The position numbers and the translations under genes were made by a program. From Sequoia sempervirens (lineage: Eukaryota > Streptophyta > Pinopsida > Cupressales > Cupressaceae), in contig VDFB02047230.1 in NCBI GenBank assembly GCA_007258455.2, positions 160,712,635 to 160,776,634 of the forward strand: 64,000 bases of DNA, in the 5' to 3' direction. Under the pieces are notes generated by a model that was not told the DNA's origin, made no database searches, and saw only the letters and a list, made by a program, of their open reading frames with translations. The stretch's first letter is position 1; every line of letters starts with the position of its first letter. Shown here one piece after another: positions 22,300-33,416 of this stretch.

Positions 22300-24350
22300 T
22301 ACTGTACATACTACATGAGAATGCATTTGTAGAAAGGATGAATATGGAATTGATGGAAAGGGATAGGAGTATGATCAATAGATATTTCTAAGATTTTGTT
22401 TTGGATAGAGTTAATTACAATACCTTTTTACCTGATTAATAGGTCTCCTACATCAACTCTTGCTGAGAAGATTCCAATGGAGTTGTGCTCGAGAAAATCC
22501 TTCATTGAGAAATATTTGTCTATTGTGGGAAAATATATAATTGGGTAACAAGGATATGAAATATATATTCTTTATTTATGGTGTTAGTGTAAAATATTAC
22601 AAGGTTTGAGTTTCTATTATTGATAATTTTGTGTATAGTAGAAGCATAATACTTATATAATTTATGTTGTATTCTATAGTATTGCATCTAGAGAATGATA
22701 AAAATATAGATGTGGTTTAACTACCCTTGAATACCAAGAAGTTTGAACCAAAATTTCATGGAGGACTTGAAGAGGAGTAGAGCTTATATATTTTAGAGAG
22801 TAAGAGGTAGAACCTCCACCTCATGCCTTGCGGAATTCCACTTAGAAAAATATAGATGTGGTTTAACTACCCTTGAATACCAAGAAGTTTGAACCAAAAT
22901 TTCATGGAGGAGTTGAAGAGGAGTAGAGCTTATATATTTTAGAGATTAAGAGGTAGAACCTCCACCTCATGCCTCGTGTAAGTCCACTTAGCAAAGGTAA
23001 AAAGCTAGGAATGTATAGCCCTCCTAATTAGATATGCATTTTGTTCCTTAATTACTAGCATAGGTTAACCTATAATTATAGAGGAGCTAGGATGATTTTA
23101 AGTTATAGAGAGTGGCTATGGATGAAGGCTTCCTAGCATTGAAAAAAATAACATGTAATCTACTTAATACCTTTGGATGCTAGTCATAAATATGTTCATT
23201 ATAAAAAAGTGCTAAAAAAGAAGACTGGTTTTTTAATTTTGAGGTTAATTATGTGCATGTGGATATTTCATTACTTGATGGTGATTATGAGGAAATAATT
23301 TACATGACATAGCTAAAGAACTATGTTGAAAAAGTTAAAGAAAATTTGGTTTTTAAGTTGAAGAATTATTTGTATGGTCTTCAACAATCACCTAGGATGT
23401 GGTACCAAAACCTTGATTCCTTTATGTTGGTACTGGTATTCCTAAGATTAAAATTATATCATTGCATCTATTAAAAGATGTGCAATGACTATTTATTTGT
23501 TATCACATTATATGTTGATGATTTGTTATTTCATAGTAACAATAAGGATATGATTTATAAATTAAAGTCTCAAATTTTAGCATATATTGAGATTAAAAAA
23601 AACATTTAGGGGATTCTAGGTTCATATTAGGTATGGAGATCAAAAGAGATAGAAAAAAAAACTTTGTTTGGTCTAGAGAAAGTATGTGAACTCATTGTTG
23701 GATATATTAAACATGGCAACTTCTAGAATATTATGTATTCATGTTTCAATGGGGACTAAGTTATTAGTATATAATTGTACGACTTATCCTACTAAGATAG
23801 AGAATATGGCATAAGTTCCTTATGCTAGTGCCATAGGAATATAAATGTATGTTATGGTTTACACTACACTACATATCACCCAAGAAATGGGAGTCATTAT
23901 CCAGTTCATGACCAATATTGGATGAGTACATTAAGATACAATGAAGAGGGTCCTTAGATACTTGTGGGGTACCTCCAAGTACTCCATTTATTACTAAGTT
24001 ATTTTTATAGGTGACCAAAACTTAGTGGATATTCATGGATTCATGGGTTTAGCTTGGGTAGGAGATGTTGACAACATAGGATCATATATTTTCAATCTAT
24101 TTGGTGGTGCTATCTATTGGATGAGTAAGTGGTGAATTGTAGTTGCATTTTACACTATAAATTTTGAATGTATGAAATTTACTCATGATCAAGAAACAAA
24201 GTTATCTAGATCAAGAGATTGTGTTCAAATGTAGGGTTAGGTCAATGAGCTACTAGAGTTAAATGTGACAAATAGTGTCATATGTCTAGAAAATAACCTA
24301 ACTTTTTATATGAGGTAAATTCACATGTATGCCCATTAATATTTTATTTG
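22300..24350 (+). pseudogene. Copia-2: heavily decayed Ty1/copia pol
   Basis: No frame exceeds about 60 residues, but translated pieces are clearly copia pol in the right order. An integrase end encodes SPTSTLAEKIPMEL near 22450. RT pieces include LKNYLYGLQQSPRMWYQN near 23360-23410 and an intact YVDD at 23511-23522. RNase H pieces include KRVLRYLWGTSKYSIYY near 23940 and NLFGGAIYWMSKW near 24100-24130. It is more degraded than any other copy in the window, so it is probably the oldest insertion here. I did not find its LTRs with confidence. Confidence 0.75.
22701..22992 (+). repeat. 146-bp tandem duplication inside Copia-2
   Basis: A unit beginning AAAATATAGATGTGG at 22701 recurs at 22847, a period of 146 bp, with only a few mismatches. 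It splits the decayed Copia-2 between its integrase and RT remnants. The high similarity marks it as much younger than the surrounding pol decay. Confidence 0.85.
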
Positions 24351-25167
24351 TGAAATGGTAGAGGATGGGAGGGTGATTCTAGAGAAGTTTGATACTTCAT
24401 AAAAATGTAGAAGCATTGATGAAGCTAGTGAGTAGAGAAGTTTAGGTGGTATAATGAGTCTATGGTCCTAATGAACCCTAGTAGTTAGATTTCAATGTTG
24501 GTGTTTCATATTTCTCTTTGAAAGGTATTCAAAAAAAATGATAATTTTGGGAAAGGTGTCTCAACCTTGCATCCTAATGATTTGATATATTGATTAATGG
24601 AAAAGTAGGAGAATACTTATTTTTAGCACCCCAATTTTGGTGGGGTCATAACTCCTAGCCTACTTATCAAACATTAAATATCTTGGATCCTCATAAAGAA
24701 ATATAAAAAATTATATGTAGAGCTATTAAGAGGATTAACTAAAGATGACATGGTTGGATATAGTAAAAAAGGGGATATAAAAGCTTTGAAGACCTTCCTA
24801 AAATGAAGAAAATATGGGGGGCCTCTCTTTTTTGCTTATAGGGTTTAGGACCTAAAAGGAGAGGATATTTTCAACCTTTCACTCAAGAAAAAGCCCTTGA
24901 GATTTCAATGCAAAGGATATTGAAATCTAGAAAAGGGATGGCTCTTGGGATTGAATGATGTATAATGAGGGGTTCACCACCAAGTGTAAACTTGGAAAAG
25001 ATAATGAATTGGAAAACATAGTGTGATATGCAAAAAAAGGCTAAATGACCTAAAATGATAAACAAAATGCAGTAAAAAGCTACGAGACTAGAAGTGTGTA
25101 CCTGGGAGACTAAAGAAGGAAAAATGGAGGTTTGGATCACTAATTTTTTTTTTTGTTGAAGTTGAAT

Positions 25168-25315
25168 GGGACTCATACGCCAAGCTAAGCCACTCAGTCC
25201 AATTTCGGGGAAAATGCTCCAGAATAGGTTTTAGCCAAAAGGGTATCCAAATCTACAAAAAATTATGTCATGCCTATATAGTGGGACTCATTCGCCACTA
25301 GTGGTGAATCAGTCC
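25168..25315. repeat. Palindrome pair 1 (GGGACTCATNCGCC type)
   Basis: Two imperfect inverted repeats of the form GGGACTCATTCGCC - short loop - GGTGAATCAGTCC occupy 25168-25200 and 25283-25315. They are 115 bp apart, measured start to start. Each could form a hairpin with a stem of about 13 bp. A matching pair lies 960 bp downstream. Confidence 0.7.
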
Positions 25316-26127
25316 ACTTTTTCTTTTCTAGAAATTTAGGGTTGGATTTTTTGGTTCTCAATCTAATTTTCTCTTCTTGATTGGTTTTCGGATCCGAAAC
25401 TAAAAAATTCCACCTATAGGTCTTCTCCAAGCTTCTACAAGGCTTGATGACAACTTTGAAAACTTTTAGGGACTTGAAAACTTTTCTCCAACTTGAATTC
25501 TTGGAAAATATGTAACCTAGCCTTGCAAATCACACACAAGAAGAGGGAAAAATGTTGTGGGGGTTAGTGAATAGGGGATTGCCTTGGTCAAACCCCTTGT
25601 TGGTAATTAAACCTTGAAATAGAATGAAATATGGAAAGAGAATGATGAATGAACAAACAATAATGTTGCAACTCACCAAACCCTTGCAATAAGGTGTTGC
25701 AATCATGTAATTGATGGCTTCAATAGATGTAGACTTGGAATCTTGCTTGATTTTGATAGATCTTGAATGGAGCACTTTCTTGAAACACAAACCCTACATC
25801 ACAATTGTTAGCTCTAAAACAACATGATGCAAGCAATCTTTGACATGATGAATGAAACTTGAAAAATGCTCTTGAGTGCTTGGAAATATGCCCTTGAAAT
25901 GCCTTGAATGCTCTGGTGAATGCTTAATGATCTCTTGTGAACTTACTTGAATGCTAAATGTTGCTAGGCAGTCTCTTGAATTCTAGGTGTTAATATGAGA
26001 GAAAGAACCTTGTATTTATACTTAATTATGCAAGAATTCCTGAAATTACAACACTATAAGCCAACATTAGATCTAGGAGAATAAACTCCTATAAAAAAAT
26101 TGAATTAAATTTGAATTTTGGTCACAT

Positions 26128-26275
26128 GGGACTCATTTTCCCAAGGTGGCGAATGAGTCCCATCACACATAATGTATGGGACCAAAAATCAAAAGTGTTT
26201 AGAAATGTGTGAAAACTGCATCGGGGCCAAAAAGACCTAGGTGGGACTCATTCACCAAAGGTGGTGAATGATTCC
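26128..26275. repeat. Palindrome pair 2 (GGGACTCATTNNCC type)
   Basis: The second pair, at 26128-26161 and 26243-26275, has the same 115-bp spacing as the first pair. The 26128 copy is the best preserved arm-to-arm (GGGACTCATT against AATGAGTCCC). The flanking sequence between the two members is not obviously similar to that in pair 1. Confidence 0.7.
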
Positions 26276-27626
26276 TAGACACTAAATCTAGGCTACACAA
26301 GCTAGGAACAACTGAATTTTGATTGGTTATTGATTGGTGTCAGATTATCCTCGAAAAGATGCAATAAATGAGGCTTGTGGATGCAAAATAGGGCCAATTG
26401 AAGCATAAGAAAGCCCCATTATTAATGGCAAGCCTAGAGGAATGTGAAAGTGTGTTACAACACTTTACAACACTCTAAATAAGACAATATTAAGATTAAT
26501 TATGATTAAAATTATGTTTATTATGCTTAGTTAATTGATAAAAACCCTAGAAAAGTGTGAAAGTGTGTCACAACACTTTTGCAAGGCACCATTAAATTCC
26601 ACTAGTTCAGAAGGGCCCAAGACCTAATGTGAGTGTGTTATCCACATTACAACACTAAATCAAGGCAACATTAAGCCAAAATCCACAAGGAGGACCCAAA
26701 CAAGTGCGAAAAAGCCGAAGAACCCTTTTTTCGACACTACACTTCCAATATGTTGATTATTAAAATGTAAAAAATATTTTAAAAATAGATTTTTAATATT
26801 TCCTAGATTCAACCACACAAGTTCCATCCAAATGATTTTTGATATTCATTGAATCACCACACATGTTTTGAATGGGTTTGAATATGAAGTGGGGTTCACA
26901 AATAGAGTAGTCAATTAGGACAAGTTATGATCTAGCTATTAGAGCATCTTCTATTTTTAGTAGAGGAGATCATGCTAAAATTAGGTATTAGAATTTTTGA
27001 CAACTATGGTGCCACTTTGGGCCACTATTTTTACCCATATTTTTTGTAAACTTGTTTGTTTGTGGTTTTATTTTTACCTATTCATTGGTGCATGAATATG
27101 AATTAATGTATTGGCTGTACATAAGTCTATTATGCTACTAGAATTACTCTAGATCTTATTTTAGTGACACTCATAAAAAGGCTTAGTCTCTATAAGTGTA
27201 CTTCAACCATTGATTACTATATTTAATACATTTTGTTTCTTTGGACTGTGGGATTTTCCTCTCTATAATTTTTTCCCCATGTAAATCACTATGTTAAATG
27301 GTATATTACTTTTGTATTTTTTTCCTTGTTTCACATACTCCATCTCATAGATTAGTGTAGGAAGTGTATTCCATGACTCCTTTTCCTTTTAACTCCCACC
27401 CCACTTGTCTCATTGTGTTTCCATGAACCCCTTTCCATCACATGTTGCATGTTTTATTGCTTATTAATGATTCAAACTCATTTCATTAGATACATCAATA
27501 TTAAAACATGTTTTATTCTATTTTTAATATGGATCAATACCTGAAATCCCAAAAGAGAACTAACTAAGATATACTTCCCATTTAACATTTTTTTAAGGTC
27601 CCATTAAAAATAGTCCTCTTACAAGC

Positions 27627-27904
27627 CCGTTTTAAGAAAATCTATAAAGTTTCATAAAAATCTTTAGAAGCAAATGAGGCCTTAAATTTACTAATTTAGT
27701 CTCCTTTGTAAGTTGTAAATATCTATTTGACATATACAAGACCATCCCAAGTGAATAACGCAACCCTGTTTTAAGAAAATCTATAAAGTTTCATAAAAAT
27801 CTTTAGAAGCAAATGAGGCCTTAAATTTACTAATTTACTCTCCTTTGTAAGTTGCAAATATCTATTTGACATATATAAGACCATCCCAAGTGAATAACAC
27901 AACT
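27627..27904. repeat. 139-bp tandem duplication
   Basis: The unit containing TTTTAAGAAAATC at 27630 recurs at 27769, so the period is 139 bp. Only a handful of mismatches separate the two units. No gene is affected. Confidence 0.85.
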
Positions 27905-29303
27905 GATACCTTTTTTATTTTTAGAAGTAGATAAGGATACCTTATAGTCCACCACTTGTCCATATTTAACCACTATTAAAGTGAATCTTTAGGCCACATT
28001 AATACCATAGATTATGGAAATATACGAGAAAGAAAAATAAGAGAGTTAAAATCCCTTGCCAAAGTTAGATTTTAATAGTTGAAAAATTACTCCAGAAGAG
28101 AGAGTGGTTATCTCTTGCCTGCAAATAACTTTATGCTCATAATGCAGCTCGACCCTCCTCCCCCCCCCTCCGCAGCCCAAATTTTAAAGCATTTTATTGA
28201 ATTACTTTTTAAGGATATCATTTTGAGAGATATTTATTATAAGTATTCACATGGGCCAAATATGAATGTGGTAAAAGAATCCTTGGATAGTTTGTAGGAA
28301 CTCCTACAAGGAGATTATTCAAATGAAGGGAGAAAAAGCAAGCATAACTGAATATTCCAACTATTTGCATGTGAATTTTTAATTTGAACGTAAGGATTAA
28401 ATATTTGTTCAAATATGATTTTTTTTTTAAAATTAATATTTAGCTATTATTTTCATTTAAAATAGGAAAAATACATTTAAATTTTATTTAATTTAATTAT
28501 ATGAGGATTTATGAGAAGTTATATGCTGTGTGGTCTATAAATTATAAATCAATCATTGAGAAAACATAATTTTAATTTTAGGATTTTTTGTAAAGGTGTA
28601 TACATGAAAGACTTTGAGGCTTATTATTTTGAATAATGAATAAATCAGGTTTATATTATTTTTTATATTAGATGCCATTGTTCATTATTTAAATTTATGT
28701 TATTTGGAATTTATGAAATATGTTGATTAGTTTTATTTGTATCTTTCATATATATTCTTTGTTTAAGATTTATTAAAGGCTTCAATACTTGGTTAATACC
28801 TGCACATTCATTACCTTCTCTATCTTAAACATTTTCACTAATATGTTTCTACAAAACTTTGAACACCCCAAATAAAATTCTTTATAATGTACAAATTTAA
28901 ATTTAATTCTAGTTTTTTCTTTTAGTAATAGGAAAAATTCCTATCTTGAGGAGGGACTTTTTCCCTAACAATTGTTAAAAATTTGACAAATACAAATCCA
29001 TTTACCATTAGTTTTTCTATCAACTTTAGTAGGGACCTAATCATATCATATCAATTGTTCTCTACCTCATCAAAAAACACATACACAAATGAATGTGGAC
29101 AATGCTACACAAAAATGGTCCTTTGATATTGTAGCCAAACATTAATTTACTAGAAGCTAAATATGAAGGCATTAGCACAATCTTTCACAATATCACTTGA
29201 AGGAATCATAAAAATAATAGGGAATAACATAGTATTGATGTTTTCTTGACAAAATAATAAGATATTAGGAAATAAATTATGAGGAAAGAACACAAAAATA
29301 TAT

Positions 29304-29451
29304 AAGAAAATCCTTTCTTAAGTTTTTTAAGATTTTGGTGATTACAAAAATCAAGAACCTCCCATTTATATGTAATTAAGAAAATCCTTTCTTAAGTTTT
29401 TTAAAATTTTGGTGATTACAAAAATCGAGAACCTCCCATTTATATGTAATC
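29304..29451. repeat. 74-bp tandem duplication
   Basis: The unit AAGAAAATCCTTTCTTAAG at 29304 is repeated from 29378, with a period of 74 bp and about two mismatches. It lies in otherwise featureless AT-rich DNA. Confidence 0.85.
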
Positions 29452-30202
29452 TTTTTATAGAAATATAAATAAGAAGTATTTCATAAATTGCATACAAAAA
29501 TATTCACCTAAGGTCATAAGGAGTTATCTAAGACCCATTTGTTATTTTTCAATAAATATCTAGAATATTAACTTGTCCCCACAAAATTTATAAAAAATTC
29601 CTAACGTATATATACTTTCTTATGCTACCAAGAATACTATTAAAATAACAATTGATAGTTTCCCTTTATGCTAATAACATGTCTTGCATTATGTACTATT
29701 CTATCCAATATTATATATATCCAAATTTACAACATCCATACCATGGCTTATCCTTTATCTTAGGGTGCTCAAATAATATTTTTGGTATTGGGGAATTAGT
29801 TACATGATTTACCACATAAATCCCAAAAGAATCTTCCAAAATTTATAGTCGAGTTGAAAATGAGTACAAATTAAAATATTTTTACCTTCATAGCTACATT
29901 TTCTATTTTGGGTGTTCAATATGAGTATATGGATTTTAGATTATTTGTTGAAATACTATTTGATGTTGTTGTAGAATAGTTTTATCATTTACAAGTAGGC
30001 TCTATCACTTGTTGGGATGAAATATAGTGCAAATTTGAGGATAGTTTTAAAAGTGCCAAAAAGAATATACTTTTATCCCAAACCACTCAAGTGAAGAAAT
30101 AGTTATATGGGCCAATGTCATAGTTTATTGCTAAGTTTAATAAACTTTAGATCAATATTGAACATGGGAAAATACCTAAACAAGTGCGAGAAGAAAAATA
30201 CT

Positions 30203-30274
30203 CTCTTCAAATAGGATTTGAATCTATGACCAATGGATTAACAATCGACCGCTCTACCACTAAGATACTAAGGA
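30203..30274 (-). pseudogene. trnN-GUU: Plastid-type tRNA-Asn(GUU) relic
   Basis: Read on the minus strand, these 72 nt align end to end with plastid trnN-GUU. The acceptor start is TCCTTAGTA, the D arm contains AGTGGTAGAGCGGTCG, the anticodon loop is TTGTTAA with anticodon GTT, and the T arm is TAGATTCAAATCCTA. The length equals that of the plastid gene. Most differences from the consensus I recall are C-to-T or G-to-A, as expected for a methylated, non-functional nuclear copy. I see no recognisable plastid sequence on either side. A mitochondrial plastid-derived copy as the source is also possible. Confidence 0.82.
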
Positions 30275-31575
30275 ATAATAAAGGTATAAAGTTTCTATAT
30301 ATGTCGTTTATTTGAAACAACCTATGACAAGTGCATCAATGATTGAAAAATTCAATGGAAAGGATTATTTGAAACACATCCACCTTCTTATGCCTATTCT
30401 AGGCTATATTATAAGCATAATAGGTTATGATAGCAATCCCTCCTTTGTTTGTTTCTTCATAAAGCCTTTGAGACAAGGGGAGGTGGTGGTCAATCAACAC
30501 CACCATAATCTTATTCGCTACCTCCCCTCCCCCATACGAGATGCATATTGATAGATCGATATGGTGTTATAGATCTACTAGTGCACTAAGTATGGATGAG
30601 TTCATCATTTTTATTTATTTATAAGAATAGCCTCTTGATGTTATTTTTCATCTAAGAGGAGTGGGAGTTGTATAAATTAACACTACCTAAATATTAGAAA
30701 TTAGAAAGATGATTCACTAATGGTGGGAAAATAGAAGAAATAACTTTACAAAGGGAAAGCATAAACAACAACCTCTTCAAGTTAATACATTATATATTGT
30801 GAAAGCTATATAATGACATGATTGATTTGAAAGAAAATTCCTCATATATAGTAGTAGTATAGCCTCATTTCAAACATATCCCAAGAAGAAAATTTATCCC
30901 ATATAATAATAAAAACACTACAAGGTTGTTACCCTCTACTCAACACTTGTTTATTGATTTTTTTTTTCTAGGAGTCAAACCACCAATCTAGCATGTAATT
31001 TCTACTTGAAAAATGATCATGATGGATCCAATTGTTGTAAATTAATTGATATATGCAATTTTTTACTACCATTGAGGTAAATAAATAGTGACTTCAAAAG
31101 ATGAGAATTTTGGAAAATAAGTGACTACAATTATTTTCTTGGAATTTAAACTCAATAATATAGAGCATATCATTATCTTTATGAACAATGAATCATATTT
31201 TTTATTTACAATAAGTTAGCACCAAACGGTGGAAAAAGGAGAAGACAAAGAAATTGAAAAAATTAGACCTCCAAAGTGAAGGAATCAAGTGGCCCAAAGG
31301 ATCAAAATAGTATCCAAGATATATTTTCACCAAAAATGTTTCATATTCCTCCTAGCCCTCCACTATAAATCCTTAGTTTTATAATAATAATCAAAGTAAT
31401 CCTAATGTACATTCTAATATTTCTTTTAAGGTGGAAAATATGTCTAGTTCTATGGGTTATTTTAATATAATATTTTTAACTAACAAAAATAAAATTTAGA
31501 TATCCCAAATAGAATACCTAAAATATAACCCAAAGTAACCAAATAAGTTAAGGACCCTGCCAAGATAGAGTCACA
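30275..31575. other. AT-rich non-coding stretch
   Basis: A frame of 79 residues at 30312-30551 has no features of a real gene. Otherwise the sequence is low-complexity and unassigned. Confidence 0.35.
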
Positions 31576-31582
31576 TTTCATC

Positions 31583-32460
31583 ATGGAGAGGCATGAAGTA
31601 GTGAGTGGGAATAGGTGGGGAGATATAGGTTTGAATTCTGAGGTTGCTAGAGAGGACGATGAAGCAGATGTTGATGATAAGGATTGGGATTTCTTGGTCA
31701 TGATGGAAAAATTTCTTCCTTTGGTGTCTTTGCTACTACAGTGGAGGGAGTTGTTCAGTTTGTGGGGGTCTTTGTCTTACCCTCTACTAGAGATACGCAA
31801 TTTTTTCGAGCTGGTTGGAGGTGTGGCTTCATTTGTTGAATGGTTTGGAGTTGCCAACAATGTTGTGTTGGTTTTTCTCCTTTCTTTCCTTTCCCCTATC
31901 TCCTCTCTTGCTATGAGGCTAGGGTTGTTGTGGGTCGTCCTGCTGAAGGGAGGTTCTGTTTTTCCTGGGTTGGCTCCTTTGATGTTGCCTCCTTATCTTG
32001 TGGAGTTGGGTTTTCTCTCTTTGCTTTAGGGGGGATTTTTGTTCTCCATTGAAGTGGTTGTCTTGTTGGCTGGGTTTTTTTTGAACTCTTATTTTCTATC
32101 CTAGTATTTTTTGTGTGCTTTGTGTTTCCTTTATGCCCTACTTTCTAAAGATAGGATCTTTTGGGTCCTCCTCTCATAGCGTGTTGTGTGTCTTTTGGTG
32201 CCCCTTTTGGTTCTCTATGCTCTTTCTTCCTTTGGGGCTGGTTTTTTGGGCTTGCAACTGAGTTACTACTTGTTTTGATTTTTTTCTTGCTTGGGGTGGT
32301 TCTCCTCCATGATTTTATCTAGTTTAGCTTGGGGCTTGTGCTCTTCTCTAAGATCTTTTCCTTTGGTGTCCTATTTTTTGGCCCTTGGTTTATTTTTGTA
32401 CCTCATTTGTTCTTTAAAGCATACATTTATGTGAGGTTCTAGTTTTTGTTCTTTATGGTG
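31583..32460 (+). other. T/G-rich segment with an unassigned 148-residue frame
   Basis: Base composition changes at about 31570 from AT-rich to T/G-rich with runs of CTTT and GGTT, and this continues to about 32460. The frame at 31583-32029 gives an acidic N-terminal 35 residues (REDDEADVDDKDWD) followed by a Leu/Val-rich hydrophobic part. The hydrophobic part may simply reflect T-rich sequence. It could be a decayed LINE portion or a captured transcript fragment, but I see no decisive motif. Confidence 0.25.
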
Positions 32461-32752
32461 ACTTAAGGGTGCCTCTATGGGAATTTTTGACATATTTTAT
32501 GCCATCCTTGGATGCACATCATTTATATCCAATCAAATAAATCCTATGTGTGCATCCTATTGAAATCCATTATTATTTTTATGAGTCTCGGTCTTTGAGG
32601 TTTTGAAACTCCTCAATTGTATTTTATTAGGGTTTTGAATTGAAATAGGGTTTAAACCCTCCTAAAATCGTAGTGCTTTTTCCTTGTCACTTTTGTTTTG
32701 TTTGTTCATTGAGCTTTTGTACCTAGATATCCTTTGCATCCTCAAGTTAATT

Positions 32753-33000
32753 TGTGATGTCCCCCTCTTTCGTTCTACCTAGGAGTTATTGATGGGTGTT
32801 TTTGCACCTCAACACAAGCAACACACAAGTGCACTACCTCTCTTGAATGATAACTTCCTACAAATAAGTTGTAGAAAATTATCCCAAGGTCTCTCAGGTG
32901 TCAGTTTATGACTTACAAAAATGACTCAATTGATTGGTGCGATTTACTGGTAATCACAAAGGACATTTATGGTTCACTAAGTTTGGAAGGAATTTTTTGG
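32753..33000 (-). repeat. LTR-like segment, left part (3' end of the presumed Gypsy-2 LTR)
   Basis: The plus strand reads TGTGATGTCCCCCTC at 32753, so the minus strand ends GGGGACATCACA, a plausible LTR terminus with the CA end. The segment is cut at 33000 by the Copia-3 insertion and would continue at 47478. No second LTR copy was found in the window. Confidence 0.35.
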
Positions 33001-33404
33001 TGTGAATAAATGTATTGTACCTAGCTAATTCATTCACTAGGTAATTAGGAGACATATTCACATGATTAAGTTTACTTAGGAAAAAGATTATTTCTAAAAG
33101 TCTTAGTTGGCTTTTCTAGAACTTATCTTATGTAGCTAGTAATGCATCATTTCCTAGGTGATTAGGTTGTTGGTTGTCTCATGTCATAGGATTATGATAT
33201 TTGTCAACATCATGTTCATTACTACATTTCAACCTTGCCTATATAAGCAAGGCATCTCATGTACATTTGTATCAATTCAATCAATTCAACCATTAATCGA
33301 TCTTGTATTGTGAAGCAAGCTTTCTTGCCATTCTCTCTCTTGTGGAAGTGGTTTTGGTTGCAATAGTTCTTGGGGGTGTTGGGGAGTCCCCATTTACTCC
33401 CACA
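33001..33404 (+). repeat. Copia-3 5' LTR
   Basis: The LTR starts TGTGAATAAATG and ends ACTCCCACA. It contains a TATATAAG promoter element at about 33239, near CCTTGCCTATATAAGCAAGG, followed by CA-rich start-site sequence. It is the same length as its partner at 47074-47477. Confidence 0.92.
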
Positions 33405-33416
33405 TGGTATTAGAGC
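33405..33416 (+). promoter_or_regulatory. Copia-3 primer binding site
   Basis: TGGTATTAGAGC directly abuts the LTR end. It differs by one base from the usual initiator tRNA-Met site TGGTATCAGAGC, as a C-to-T change. Confidence 0.88.

Larger units (their letters stand above)
24600..26750 (-). repeat. LTR-like block with minus-strand TATA box
   Basis: On the minus strand a TATAAATACAAGG element lies near 26005-26017. Downstream of it comes a leader-like run of short CATTCAAG and CAAGAG motifs (about 25980-25850), a style common in plant LTR R-U5 regions. The block holds four copies of an imperfect palindrome. No coding sequence is seen, and the ends and partner LTR were not found. It may be a solo LTR or part of a decayed element. 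Confidence 0.3.
26751..30200. other. Long AT-rich non-coding stretch
   Basis: No frame here looks coding and I recognise no element. It contains two local tandem duplications, annotated separately, and a short C-rich tract at about 28160-28170. The rest is low-complexity AT-rich sequence of unknown origin. Confidence 0.4.

Noticed and set aside
21436..24590. A 15-bp perfect inverted match (CAAGGTTGAGACACC) on either side of Copia-2, as possible terminal inverted repeats.
   Set aside because: One 15-bp match is expected by chance in a window this size, and flanking similarity is weak.
28158..28180. C-rich run as a possible regulatory or G-quadruplex site.
   Set aside because: A single pyrimidine tract without spaced runs; nothing supports function.
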